64,000 nt of DNA from Parus major (taxonomy: Eukaryota; Chordata; Aves; Passeriformes; Paridae). Of this stretch, positions 23,101-35,242 are shown piece by piece. Position numbers and translations under genes: made by a program. Numbering within the stretch: position 1 is the first letter of the stretch; the number at the start of each line of letters is the position of its first letter. A model generated the notes under the pieces. That model did not search any database, was not told where the DNA came from, and worked only from the letters and a program-made list of their open reading frames with translations. Location: positions 9,321,403 through 9,385,402 of the forward strand of contig NC_031768.1 in assembly GCF_001522545.3 (NCBI RefSeq). Direction: 5' to 3'.

Positions 23101-26100
23101 TTTAAAACATGTCAAAATAAAAATCTAGCAAAGACAAGATAATAGCCAAAACTTTGTTGTATAATATCATCCACTCCATTATCCATTCCCTTATGGCATA
23201 TGCATTAAAATATCTGCCTATTTTTGTAATTCAATCTAATTATGCAACAGCTTCCTAGGAAATGTTTTTCACTGAGTAAATTGTTATGGAAAGCAATTGT
23301 TAGCTATCACCAGTATTTCTGTCCTCAGTCCTGTTTTACATTCTTGTCTACAAACAGAATTTGTAAGTGAAATAATGTAAGGGTATCTTCCTGTGCAAAA
23401 ACATGTACTAATCCAAGAAATGAGAAAATGTCAGACTTCTGGTACTATATTTTACTTCTGCTGTTTTAACTTTTGACCCTTGTGTTTAAACATTATCTGA
23501 CTTACCTGATTATAAGATTTGAATGTTTAAATGCTTGGGGTTTTTTTAGCTGTGTCTGTAAATATGTCTGAAAAATGCATTTTTTCACTTTAAGGAAAGA
23601 TTTAAAAAATTCTGCTGGCTGTAAGCAACACTTTTAAAGCTGCTGGTAGGGAACATCATAGAGTTGTATTTTTATTTATAAAGAGATAGGGGGGAGTGAA
23701 AATACAAATCCTTCAGTTTTTTGATAATATTTACAGATGTCAGAAGTTATGTTAATTTTAAATTAATATAATTTAGCTCACTTCTAGCTTTTGTGCACTT
23801 TGGTATTATCACTGAGAACTATTGCCAGAGGCAACTGGCAGCAGACATGACCTCACCTATCTTCTCTCTCTGCTACAGTTCCCCATCTATATGGTTTTAA
23901 TTTGGGGTTCTTTTAAGCATTTTGGAAAGCTAGCTAATTGAGGGGTACATTCAACCCAAGTATTGGCGTGTGAGCACTCAGAATTTATGTAAGGGCTTCC
24001 CCAAATCCCCCACCTCTAAAGGCAGGTGTTGATCCAGAGAACAGAGACTCGCTCACTCTGCTGCAGCCCCCACTGGGTAACACAGGTGTATTCAGTAGGA
24101 ACTGCACTTCCCCAGAGAGAGGGAAATGAAACCTTTTGTGCAGCTGCTGTCCAGGGGCTTGTAATAGCAAAATTAATATCCTACATAAAGATAAAGCAGA
24201 AATTGTGGCAGTTGTCTACAAAGTGTAAAGAATTGGCAGGGGGTGAGGAGAATTTATCATGTTCAGATTCAGGATTCAAGGAGGAATTTGATTTGTTTTA
24301 GAGCCTTCAGCAATGGAAAAAACAAGACAGAAACTTTGCAGACAGACTGTTGAAAGAAAGCAAGAGAAAATGCATGGACAAGTGTTTGCTCAATAGTTTA
24401 CATTGAAATTAAATGTGAAACCTGTTCGTATGTACAAGTAGGCTTGAAATAAGATGGCTGCTGAAGAACATCTCTTCTTGCTTGAGGCAGTCATCATAAA
24501 AGATTGAATTGTTTTATGCATTTAATTTTTCATATGACAAGTTCATAGAAAGGAAACCAAACCAGAAAAACAATATAAGCATAAAAAAGATTAAAGGTCA
24601 TAATTGAATTTCTTACTGTTTGTTTCCCAGAATCTTTTAATCTTTCTACAATTTGCATTGCCTGATCACATAATACTGTGATGCCAGAGATGAGAATGTC
24701 TTCAGTTTGTTTTAAATGGTTTTGTTGTTTTACAAAGCCAAAATGCAGGAGTGTGCAAGGTGTTGGTGGCAAGGTGAGGGCAGAGGGGGAGCTGCAAGGG
24801 TGGCCTCTGTGGAAAGGGAGCAGGGGCTGCACTGGGTCTGACACAGCCCCAGACAGCTCCAAGTGGGAGAAAACACCTTTTACTTCTCATGGCATTACAA
24901 GCAGTGATGAAAGTTTGCTAATGGATCAATGACTTTAAAGGAAGTCAAAGCAAGGGGGAGTCTGTGAAAGGTATTCAGGCTGTCCTACAGTTCTGAGTGG
25001 TCCAAAAATAACACTGCAAATTGTGTTGTCTGGCTGCAGCTCTGTACCTGTTCTTGCAATATTTCATTTGGAAATAGAAAGAAAAAGGTTTGTTCTTAGT
25101 TGAAATTATCTTATTTTCTTAATTTGTGATTTTCCACAATATAGATCTGATCAACCAAAAAGTAGCATTGAAAAAGAAATTAATTCAAATCACTGCTTTT
25201 CTTGTTACCTAGCTGGGTTATCTTTTGCAAAATTGATGTTTCATTTTAATGTAAAGAAACTTAGAAACTACTCAAGAACTCCATTCATTCATAATTGCAA
25301 AGGGAAAATCAAAGAATCACAAAGCATCAGTACTTGTCCTACTCCCAGTTGCCCAAATCTACCTGAGACATTTGCAATCAACTGAAGAACTCCAATTCTA
25401 GTTCCAGGAATTATTATCTGCATTAATTAGTATTATAAAGTTAAACACAACTTTTCCAAACCCAAATCTTTGTTTGTGACTTTTTGTTCAAAATTCACAT
25501 TTTCATTTCAATATCTCTGAGTTTAATTGCTGAAATTAAACTTCTATATTCATTTCAGCAGAAAAGTTTATCCTTTAAACTAGAGGTATTTCAAATTCTG
25601 CCAGAACAAAAATTGCAAACAGTTTTAAGAGACCAAATCTTTATTTTTCACATTCACACAAGTAGCTTTGACTAAGTTTAGTGGAGCTCCTCATAGAATT
25701 AAAACTCTCATGACTTGGATATTACAGGTCACAATGATGAAAGCTCATTTAAATTGTGGGCAAGGAATTTGAAAAATTTTACAAACTGCATTTTAGGAAG
25801 GATTCTTTTCTAAGGTGCATTTTAAACTGTCTTATAATGTTACTTCTTGGAGTTAAAAATCTGTTAATAATTAAGAGCAGAAAAGTACATATCCCTGTCA
25901 TGTTTAATTATGAAACAATTTTAAATATTTTTAATTAAAATTGAATAGTATTCAGTAGATCAGGAATAATTAGTCTGTAGTTATAACACATATCTGTTAT
26001 GTTGTCTGTAATGAAAAAGTAGTTTAAAATTGAAATATGTAATGAGCTCTGCACACTGAAGAACAAGGCAGCCTCAGCTACAGTGTTCAATCACTTACTC

Positions 26101-26138
26101 TTTCCAAAAGAACTTTTTGTTGTTATATTTTTTCTATC

Positions 26139-26153
26139 TTTTTTTTTTTTTTT
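26139..26153. repeat. Poly-T tract
   Basis: Fifteen consecutive T. It lies about 120 bases left of a minus-strand CR1 fragment but is separated from it by ordinary sequence, so it is not treated as that element's tail. Confidence 0.9.
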
Positions 26154-26275
26154 AAGCATTTATCTGTGTCAACAATTGTGTTAAAGATGACATAGAGTTA
26201 TGTCTTTTGTACTGGGCTGAAATTTTTGTTATTCTCCCTAGTGCATGGGGGCATTATTTATGTGGTCCCTAAATA

Positions 26276-26810
26276 ATAGGTTGGAAAAGACCTTGAAGGT
26301 TATTTAGTCCAGCTTTTGACCAAACACCATTATGTCCAGCAAACCACAGCACTAATGCCACCTCCAGTAGTTTCTTGAACACTTCCAGGGATGATGTCTC
26401 CACCCCTTCCCTGGCCAGCCTGTTCCAATGCTTAAGTGCCTTTTCAGTGGAGAAGTTCTTCCTGATGTCCAACCTGAACCTTCCTGGTGCAGCTTGAGTC
26501 CATTTCCTACCATCCTGCCAGGTTTCCTGGGAGCAGAGCCTGACCCCCACCTTGCTCTGACCTCCTTCCAGGCAGTTGTAGAGAGTGGATAAGGGTCCCC
26601 CTGAGCCTCCTTTCTTCCAGGCTGAGCAACCCCAGCTCCCTGAGTTATTCCTCACAGGATTTGTGCTCCAGACCCTTCCCCAGCTCTGCTGCCCTTCTCT
26701 GGACTCGCTCCAGACCCTCAGTGCCTTTCTTGTAGTGAGGGACCAGAACAGGGGGACAATCCCTGCCCTGGTCCTGCTGCCACACTGGTGCTGATGCAGG
26801 CAATAGCCAG
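26276..26810 (-). mobile_element. CR1 LINE 3'-region fragment (minus strand)
   Basis: Read on the minus strand, this is the C-terminal coding end and 3' untranslated region of CR1. On the + strand it shows GGTTGGAAAAGACCTTGAAGG at 26279, the TTCTTGAACACTTCCAGGGATG block near 26371, GGCCAGCCTGTTCCAATGC near 26412, GAGAAGTTCTTCCTGATGTCC near 26450, and further matching blocks (CAGGCTGAGCAACCCCAGCT near 26618, CCACACTGGTGCTGATGCAGG near 26780). The terminal octamer repeats are missing at the low-coordinate end. A minus-strand frame of 128 codons (26269-26655) is a remnant of the element and not a host gene. This is one of the better preserved CR1 pieces in the window. Confidence 0.95.
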
Positions 26811-29667
26811 GCTCAGAATGAGATATCTGTCAGATATCTTATTTAGCTCCAGAATAAGGTATCCAGAATTTCAGTCCCGTGTCTTTACATAGTTCCACCC
26901 CTTGCCTTGCTTTGTTTCTCATTCAAAGCAGTTGCTTTCTACTCCTCCACATGCTCAGGTTTCTTCCCTATGGAAACCTAGACAAAATAGTGAGTGGGAT
27001 TTTCTGCACGCCCTGATCTTACCCAAGTGTGGAGACAGGGTCTTTTCAGGACATGAAAGCTCCCATGTGCTTTGTGCTCACCACTCCACTTACAGCCTTG
27101 GGTACCTAAGCACTGCAGATAAGTGCCGAGACCTTGAATTTTATTTGATATTCTATGTGAAGCAATTGTAAAGAGCAAAGGATGAGCTTAATGTGCTCCC
27201 AGTAACGGTGCTGCCAAGGAGACGTGTGGTTGCATTCTTTATTAGCTGCAGTTTCCCAAGAGTTTTGCTGCTCAAGAGAAAAAAAATTCAAGGCTTCTAT
27301 ACTTTTAGGAAGTGTGTGCACAGGCACGTGGCAGCTGTACAGTCAGAACACTTGACCAAGGGGAAATTTCTCATATTTTTCCACTAAGCACAATTCTTTT
27401 GTCCTGAAACTCCATCTTTTTAATTCAACCTTGTGTTGACTTCAAAAAAAGTTTTCTGCTTAACATTTCTAATTGTTTCTAGTTAAATCTTTTGAAACAT
27501 CAGTAGCAGACTGAAATGTCTGATGAAATGAATAGGTAGGATATTGGGTGTTTTTTTGTATTTAAGTGATATTCTGTTACCTGTGTGATTGTTTTGTAGT
27601 GTGTGATCCTTGGAGAGCTACAAATGGAAAAACACACGCTGTCCAGCAAGATCACAAGACACAGAGAATGAAAACCTGAATGAAGGCCCTTCATAGAGTC
27701 ACAATACACTTGGCAACTTCTCATTTTCACTAATATTTTCACAAATTCTTGACATAAAAACAAACAAATACATAGAAGTAACTACTAGGCAGTCCTACCA
27801 AAGTCATTCCAGTAGCCAGTTTTTCCTTCTGTGTTTTATTTCTTCTGACAGGAAACTAAAGAAACCCAAAACCATCATGTCATAAGAATGCAGTCAGTCC
27901 TGCTGCCACCATAGTGGTTAGACAGAGGAAGGGAGTGCAGCAGAGAACAGAGAAATTGATGATTTAGGTTAAAAAACTCTGGCATATTTAGTATGTATAG
28001 GACAAATCAATGTGTTTTCTACATTTGAAAGTAGAATAAGTTATTTTCAAATTACAGAAATACAAGCTTTAAGTTACTGAACATTTCAAGATGAATAATA
28101 TGGTGGAGATAGAATATAAGTTTTGATTAATAATATGAAAAGAAACAGCCAAACAAAAAAAATCTCCATGTTATCACACAGGCTAGAAATATTTGAATTT
28201 AGATTTATAGTGATTATCTTTGAGTTAGGGAAAAACCCAGACTCCATAACTAATACAATGTTGCTGTTCAGCCTGCCATAGTTCACTACTCTGACCAGCA
28301 GGATATCTGGCATTGAATTTAGCCTATCAAGCTCAGAAATCAAGAGTTTTATCTGCCAGGTGACAAATGGTAATGGAAAGGAAGAACATCAGAGACAGCC
28401 CTGGAAGAAAGGTAGCTGACACAGAGAGCTGAGGCAGCATTGACATGTTGGCAAACATATGCTTGCAGTGAGAGTGCGTTTAGGAGCTTAACTGCAAAAT
28501 TCTTCACTCACTCCTCAAACATGTCATGGAAATATAATTCAGCTCAATAATGTGGGTTTTTTTCTTTTGCAGTTTCCATCAGTCTGTAGAGAATAGATTT
28601 TAGAGCACCATTCTTACCTTTTCTATTTTTCTTTCTATTATAGAAAACCAAAATGCAGTCTTGTTTCTACCACTCGCTCCCAAAACATTGGGTATATCCA
28701 CTAATTCTGACATCATGGTCATGTCCCATTTTTGTGTTTAGAAGGAAGTTATTAATATACTCACATTTCTCCAAGGAACATTTGTTGTTTAACTTCATTC
28801 TACCTAGACACTTATCTATTTTCTTCAAGTTGCTTTGAGTTTTGCTAGCTTCTCACTGAGATCACCTAGACATAGGTAGAAATAAAACATACCCTGTTAT
28901 TAAATAATTCCCCATAATAAAATAACCCATAATATTGGCACAGAGATTGATTTCTTCTGTCAGTCAGGAGATTGTGGCTGGTTGAAAAATGAGAATATGC
29001 ATGGTAAAAAGAAAAAAATCCAGAACTCTGAGGTAGTAAAAGCTCATGCTTCTGCTATTTGGTATTCACCAACTTCTCTCATACTTCTGCTCTGTGCTGT
29101 TGGTCAGTGGCTCCTTTGCTCAAAGGTTTCCTTTCTTCCCCAGCTGTGCATACACAAAAAGTTCTCCATGCCATAGCATTTTCATCAGTCTCAGCACTAA
29201 TTTTGTAGCAGTAAAAAGTTCATAATATGAAAAAGGAAGAGTCCATTAATAATGTTTTGGGGTTTTTAAAATATTTTGAATATAGACAAGGCTCAAATTT
29301 TTCAATGACTAAAGTCCTTTCTAAACAAGGTCCAGAGTTATGTGACTGCATTTTTATTTTTGCCAGAGATTCCAAGGGAACACCTGCAGTTAGAATGATT
29401 CCCACATATAACAAAACCATAAATAAGTAAAAAGGCTTCAGTTTGTTATGCCTTTGATTCTGTGGTGTGGCTGGCAGCTTCAAGAAATGATGGAGTGGAT
29501 GGAATCCCATCATGATCTGGACATAACAGAAATGTCATTATTATCAGTAGTTGCCTAAGTGAAATCTGAGTACAGATGTAATTCACTATTTGTAGAACTG
29601 CATGCACAGAAACACTGAGGAAAAAAATGTTTCCCATGTAATTAAAAAAACAGAGCATTCTGTAATT
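26811..29667. other. Non-coding stretch, no supported gene
   Basis: About 2.9 kb. A short AGATATCTGTCAGATATCT repeat lies at 26821-26839, just right of the CR1 fragment. Open frames are all under 100 codons and nothing else was recognised. Confidence 0.55.
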
Positions 29668-29705
29668 GATCCTTGTGAGTCTCTTCCAACTCAGAATATT
29701 TCTGT
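29668..29705 (+). mobile_element. CR1 LINE 3'-terminal fragment (very short)
   Basis: About 38 bases match the extreme 3' end of CR1: GATCCTTGTGAGTCTCTTCC followed by AACTCAGAATATTTCTGTG. The same block ends the large copy at 12667-12714. The fragment is tiny, so its extent is approximate. Confidence 0.75.
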
Positions 29706-30448
29706 GTAATCAAACTCTTCTTCTAGATAATTAAAGACAAGAGGCAATGTTTTGAGAACTCATCCATAGTGCATGGGTGTGAAGAAAAAGTGCAGGAAAA
29801 CGAGTAGTAATTCACTAGCAAAAGAGAATGTGATTGCTGTGGAGGACGAAATATTTGGTTAAAAATATTACAACATTTCACATTTCCACTTCCATGTTGC
29901 AATCTCATATATGACACTAAGGACAAAGAAACAGAAACATATTGCCCTTTAACTGTACCTTTGATTCACTTTCACTGGAATTTACATTATCTCTCTGGTA
30001 ACCAATCAAACATTAGAAGATACATTCCCTTCACTATCATTTTCTGCACAGAGCCTTAGGGAAGCTTTCTTTTGAAAAACATAGTGGAGAGACAGACTGC
30101 TCTCTTTGGGGCACTTTCACTATTGAAACTATAGAACTTTTTATGTCTTTTTCAGGAAATCATCTGCATTATTATATTATATTAGAAAATTCATTTAATG
30201 GCAATATTTAAAAAAATTAAATGTACACTTTCTAGTTCAGCAAAACCAGAACAAAATTGATTAGATTGTTGGAATATGACATAGAATGTCTCAGCTTTTT
30301 TCCCTGTAAATATCATGCTGAACTATTCAGGATCTAAGGTAACAGGGGACATGGTAAGTGGATCTGATTGCATTGTGATGGGGGAAAACCCCACAAATTC
30401 TAATTATTCCTGGCTTCAACCTTTCATGGTTACTCTTTTTCTTGTTTG

Positions 30449-30473
30449 TTTTTTTTTTTTTTTTTGTTTTTTT
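30449..30473. repeat. Poly-T tract
   Basis: Seventeen or so T interrupted by one G and followed by seven more T. It may be an old inverted poly-A tail, but no element body was recognised on either side. Confidence 0.9.
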
Positions 30474-30760
30474 ACTTATTTAATGCATGTGTGTGTTTTG
30501 CTTTGTTTTCCTTTTTCATCTCCATCCTTGTAGCAATTTTATTTGGACCTAAGGAGGAACTGTGTGACCTCTTAGCACAAGCCAGAGTTCCCCTTTCTGT
30601 GCTAGTACCTCCTCTTTGTGCTGTTGATCAAAACCAAAAGGAGGCACTTTGTTGCCAAAGTTCAGGTTTTGTCATGAGCCCTGTGACATCTCTTGTTTCT
30701 AATTCAAAGCACCCCAGTGTGGAGATGGAGCTCTGTGGATCCAATCCATGTGTCAGGGGT

Positions 30761-30782
30761 GGCTGGTGGCAGGCTGGTGGCA
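30761..30782. repeat. 11-bp tandem duplication
   Basis: GGCTGGTGGCA occurs at 30761-30771 and 30772-30782 as identical adjacent copies. Confidence 0.85.
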
Positions 30783-32870
30783 GGAAAAGTGCTACTCTGT
30801 GATTTATCTCAGCCCCAGAAATTTCAGCCTCTGACCTAGGGAACAGAGTTAGTCATTTTCCACCACAGGGCAATGCTGGAAATGCTCCAGGAGCAGCTGT
30901 TGAGAGGTAGAACAGAGCCTAAGGCTCTTCAAAACCTGGGAACTCCTCCCTTATTACTGTGCCTGAGATTCCCAACCTTATTAGTGCCTGCAGGGCGTGA
31001 GCTGAAATCTCTCAAGCAGAGGTGGCTGCCCAGAAGCACAGATTGTTGGTGCAGCCACCTGAGCCTTAAGTGTTTTTAATTTGGGCTGTTTGCTCATCTC
31101 CACCTAACAGACAAATATTTTTAATAATAGAGCTACATGATGAGAGGAATGAAGACTGGCATTAACAATAAAATGAACAACATAACATAAAGGCAGGTTT
31201 TTCCGTCCCTCTAAGTAATTTGCATTAGTGAAAATTTATAGCAGTACAGTTTTCTGCTGAATTACAACAAGCATTAGTATGAGGGCCTGCATGCTGAACA
31301 TTTGTGAAATAACAACATCTTCAAGGGTATACCATTACACTCTAAATGCTAGTATTATTTTAAAAGAAATCATATTACTTTTAACATTTTCATTATGCAT
31401 AGAAGTCATAATGAGACACAATGCTGTGTTTGCTAATATGTCTCATCTATATTTTCACAGAAGAGAATTTTAAATATTTATAGCAACAAGTGTTTATGTT
31501 CAGGAATTTGCTTTGACAATGCAAATTCCTTAAACAAAGTTGAAATACACTTTAATTCAAAGCCTAGGAATAAAATGCCACTATCTTATAGCCTTAGATT
31601 TTTTGGTACATTGCATGAATCTACAAAATTTTATCTGTTTTCACCCTCCTGTGCTTGTTTCTCTGATCCCCATCTAAAAACACCTGACCCAACAGAGCAC
31701 CTCACCAGTGAGGCAGTGAAAGGATTGGTGTCTACTCATGGAAAATGCCTGAGAGCTCAAACTGTCCAAAACTCTGCTGAGTATCAGATTCGTAATCCCA
31801 CTCTGCTGACAACTTTAGCAGTGCTTCTGAAGAGGCGTTTGCAGCACAGGAGAAGGAAAATGCCTCATGACAACCTGCACAATCCTACATTATTTACTAC
31901 CTATCTGTAAAGCACAGCTTCGGCTGGCAGGGAGCGTTAGGGCTGAGAAAGGGAGAGGCGTGCTGCTGCTTTGAGAAATGCAAATAAGATTAGAGTTGCC
32001 AGTGCCTGCTGAGAGGTAAATTTCTTTTCCAGAAGCTGAACACACCTTTTTTCTGAAACAGCATCTTTGTTCATGGGGGCTGCTAGCCTGCATCCATCTG
32101 CCACACTTAAACCCTGAACCTGGTAAATAATCTCTGCACATTGAGTGCAGCTATGTTAAAATATGTAATGTCTTCTTGTTATACATGTCTAATCTTCCTT
32201 TGGCAGTGAACTAGTAGTTTGTCAGCCTGAGTTCCTTTTCATTTATATACTTGTTTTGCTCAGTGCAGGTGAGGGCAAAGAGGGGAGGCAAAAGGGGGAA
32301 TTCAGGGAGTAAGCAAGCTGTACCAAACAGCTGGGGTGATCAGCTTGTGAGTCCAGATACAAGATGTCATCTGCTACAGCTCACCTGATGCACAATTGCT
32401 GTTCCTGCACTGCTGGCAGGATTCATGAACCAGGTATTAGACACAGACATTCGGTTCAGGTGGGATAAATGTTTGAATTGATAAAGCTATTGCAATCAGC
32501 CAACTTCAGAAATTATCTATTTGATGATGTGATTTCAGATCTAAAATTTACTATGGATACCCATGGCCATATTCTAGTATGCTTTGCAAATGATTAATAT
32601 TGAAAGCTACTAAGTCTTCACTTAGGTCAGAAAATTCTTGGCCAGAGACAAGACAAGTATGGACATACTGAAATAAATCTCTGGTAAATGCAAGTTTTTC
32701 TGCTTTGGTTTTTAATTCAGTGTTTCTCTTTCTTTTCACTGAAGAACAGTATGCTTTCAAGCAATCTAAGAGATTTCCACACTCCTAAAATACATCACAC
32801 TGAAACTGTTAAGTGGAATCTGAAATGTGTAATAAATAGGCTCGGTTTGATGACATTTAAAGGAAAATTT

Positions 32871-33060
32871 CACACACAGAATCACTCGCACACAGAATCA
32901 CTGGGTTGGAAGAGACCTCCAAGACCATTGAGTCCAACCCAGCCCTAACACCTCAAGTAAACCATGGCACTGAGTGTCACATCCAGTCTTTTTTTAACAC
33001 ATCCAGGGATGGTGTAGATAGAGACAGTGTATCTGTTTCCAGGCTTTTTGGGAAAAGAGG
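32871..33060 (-). mobile_element. CR1 LINE 3'-end fragment (minus strand)
   Basis: In reverse orientation the fragment shows the terminal AGAATCACT-type repeats (32878-32902), then GGGTTGGAAGAGACCTCC near 32903, ACCATTGAGTCCAACCC near 32923, CCATGGCACTGAGTGTCAC near 32963, and a CATCCAGGGATGGTG block near 33000. Similarity fades from about 33020 on, so the right edge is approximate. The terminal 16-bp unit (CACACAGAATCACTCG type) is duplicated at the 3' end. No coding capacity remains. Confidence 0.9.
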
Positions 33061-34253
33061 GACTGAAATGGTCTCCCAAGATGCTTGTTTGAGGAAAGTT
33101 TCTATTTAAAAGTCAGGCATGCCAAGAATTTTGCATAATCGAGACTGACTTGCAAATACCTCAATTATCAATCAACACAATGAGAATCTATATTCTGCAG
33201 CCTGTCAAATAGCTGGCCTTTACTGCAGAAGCAGTTATTGAAGGAATGGAGAGAAAATAACTAATGGTTGTTATAAATATTCTCTCCTGGTTGCACTTTA
33301 TTTTTTTTTTATTTTTTTTTTTTTTGCTTTCATGGGCCCTTGGGGAAACTAATACAGTCAAACTTTGCAGCTACTTCCATCCTAGTGGTGTCAAATACCA
33401 AGATCGGGGCTTGCCACTTCTCCTGCCAAAGTTTGGCTATGAACCCATGGAAAACCCTTTCCCTGAGTGGTTGTTGTGCATCCCTGGCTGTGGGTACTCA
33501 GGCTGTCTCATAGCTGGATATCTTCCCTCACATGGCCAGGTGCAGATCTCTCTCTTTCCCTGTTCTTCTGCTCACAGTGCAGCCCTTGGCTTTCCTGACA
33601 CATCACCATCACCTGTCAGCACTCACAGACAAGCTGCCTCCTCTCTGGCAAGGAGTCTGAGACCCTGCACCTCCTCACAGTGCCACACTCAAGGTAGCCC
33701 AAAAAAGCCACCAGGTCTTTAGGGTGCGAGCAACCCGAAGCAGTCTGGAGTCTGCTTCCACCCTTCTGCTGGGACAGCTGTCCTGGGGAGGAGGTGATTT
33801 CATCCTCTCCTCCTGCAGCCTGTCTTTGTGTGGAGCTGTGCCTTCTTCCCTTGTGCTTCAACTTGGGGTGAATCCTCCGCTGAGGCTTTCAAAGATGCAG
33901 AGCAGAGTGTTCCGGAGAAAGCTCACTTTGTACCTAAGGGCATGAAAATGTTGCCATTAACTCCTGTCTGTGTTCCAAATATTTATAAAAGAGTAGATTT
34001 AAGATGTGCTAACAGCTTCTGAGAAGTATTGGTATTGCTCACACTGATCAAAACCACTTCCAAGGTACATGTTGTGCTGCATCTCCAACTTCCCACACTC
34101 AGCCTGTCTTCCTGACTAGGTCAGCAATCTGACCCGAAGCAGATGATTTTTTTATTCTCCTTAGAGTGACTGAGACATTCCCACAAGACACATTTCCTCT
34201 CTTCTGAGAATTTCTGTGTATTTATATGTGAAACACTTGTCCAACAGACAGCA
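33061..34253. other. Non-coding stretch with one unconvincing open frame
   Basis: A T-rich tract at 33299-33325 is followed by about 600 bases of higher GC. A 152-codon + frame (33264-33722) starts at an ATG. Its apparent hydrophobic N-terminus is produced by the T tract, and the rest matches no family I know. There is no clear splice context or polyadenylation setting. I do not call a gene. Confidence 0.5.
33299..33325. repeat. Poly-T tract
   Basis: Two long T runs separated by one A. It lies about 240 bases right of the minus-strand CR1 fragment. Confidence 0.9.
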
Positions 34254-34485
34254 GCAGGCTTGTGCACGGCAGGTCGTGCATCAGGCCACTGCAAGGAAGG
34301 GAATAATCTTTACACAGCCGTGCATCACACAATGTCCCCGCGTCCCTAGGGAAGTCCAACTCGTATGACAACGCTGCAGAACAAGCATCGTTCCCTTTTG
34401 GCACCCAAAAAAAGCAGGAACCTCACCCTAACGATGAAACCTGTGGGTGAGCGGAGCCCCACTCCCCGACACCCCACATCAGCCC

Positions 34486-34935
34486 TGCGGCTGCCTCCCT
34501 CGGGCTCCGTGCAATAAATACCCCAAAAGCCATGGCAGAAGGAAGCGNNNNNNNNNNNNNNNNNNNNNNNNNNNNNNNNNNNNNNNNNNNNNNNNNNNNN
34601 NNNNNNNNNNNNNNNNNNNNNNNNNNNNNNNNNNNNNNNNNNNNNNNNNNNNNNNNNNNNNNNNNNNNNNNNNNNNNNNNNNNNNNNNNNNNNNNNNNNN
34701 NNNNNNNNNNNNNNNNNNNNNNNNNNNNNNNNNNNNNNNNNNNNNNNNNNNNNNNNNNNNNNNNNNNNNNNNNNNNNNNNNNNNNNNNNNNNNNNNNNNN
34801 NNNNNNNNNNNNNNNNNNNNNNNNNNNNNNNNNNNNNNNNNNNNNNNNNNNTCCCTCAGCACCTCCCTCGGGTTCTGTGAAATAAATACCCCAAAAGCCA
34901 CGGGAGATGGAAGCGGTCCCTCAGCACCTCCCTCG
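34486..34935. repeat. 65-bp tandem repeat (minisatellite) interrupted by gap
   Basis: A full 65-bp unit at 34852-34916 starts TCCCTCAGCACCTCCCTCGG and contains AATAAATACCCCAAAAGCCA. A second unit begins at 34917 and diverges after TCCCTCAGCACCTCCCTCG. Left of the gap, about 34486-34547 carries another diverged unit with the same AATAAATACCCCAAAAGCCA core. The array therefore probably continues through the unsequenced bases. A pure array would give a gap of 1+65n bases; 304 does not fit, so either the gap size is an estimate or the array is irregular. Confidence 0.85.
34548..34851. other. Assembly gap (304 N)
   Basis: A run of 304 undetermined bases. The flanks are copies of the same tandem repeat and are GC-rich, which explains the assembly failure. 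Confidence 1.
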
Positions 34936-35242
34936 CCCCCGCGGTCGCTCCAGGCGCTGGGGACGCGCTGGCCCCGCGCATCTCCCGCCAGGTGGAGCAA
35001 GAAACCAGGATTAGACATTCCCGGTTTCCCCGGGGTCTGCTGCTTTTTGGCTGCTCCTTTTTGATTATTTTTTAATTTTTAAATTTTATTAATGGTGTTC
35101 TCCCCCCCAAACTCCGCCGCTCTTAAATTTGTGTTTTTTTCTGAAACTGGGGGTTCAAAGCAATGGTGAGGCAAAAGGGGAAGCCGGCATTTATTTCTCC
35201 TTTCGATGGCCCGGGAGCAGGTGATGCTCTCTGCATTTGCAG

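Larger units (their letters stand above)
16638..26275. other. Non-coding stretch, no supported gene
   Basis: About 9.6 kb of mostly AT-rich sequence. The longest frame (21850-22206, minus strand, 118 codons) overlaps open frames on the other strand and shows no domain. Low-complexity spots are an AAAT run at 17783-17810, a duplicated 19-mer at 20148-20191 and a T15 run at 26139-26153. A GC-richer patch near 24740-24870 has frames open on both strands with no recognised product. No transposon was recognised here. Confidence 0.55.
29706..32870. other. Non-coding stretch, no supported gene
   Basis: About 3.2 kb. It contains a poly-T tract at 30449-30473 and an 11-bp duplication at 30761-30782. 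The 118-codon frame at 30446-30802 gets its N-terminal Phe-rich part from the poly-T tract and has no domain. The 111-codon frame at 31575-31910 is also unrecognised. Nothing supports a gene. Confidence 0.55.
34254..35242. promoter_or_regulatory. CpG-rich island around an assembly gap (possible promoter)
   Basis: There are about 15 CpG in the 294 bases left of the gap and about 21 in the 390 bases right of it, with dense clusters such as CCCCCGCGGTCGCTCC (34934-34949) and GGGGACGCGCTGGCCCCGCGC (34960-34980). The sequence on both sides for many kilobases is AT-rich and CpG-poor. CpG-dense islands in bird genomes commonly sit at transcription start sites, and GC-rich starts are also where assemblies tend to break, as here. 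No core promoter motif, orientation or first exon could be fixed. Open frames spanning the gap are meaningless. The best reading is an unannotated promoter or first exon of a coding or long non-coding gene; a GC-rich minisatellite without promoter activity is the alternative. Confidence 0.45.

Noticed and set aside
30446..30802. 118-codon + frame
   Set aside because: Its Phe-rich start comes from poly-T and no protein similarity was recognised.
33264..33722. 152-codon + frame with an apparent signal-peptide-like start
   Set aside because: The hydrophobic run is coded by a poly-T tract; the remainder matches no family I know and there is no splice or promoter context.
34447..35064. 205- and 179-codon frames across the gap
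   Set aside because: Most of their length is undetermined N, and the real residues are tandem repeat or GC-rich composition.
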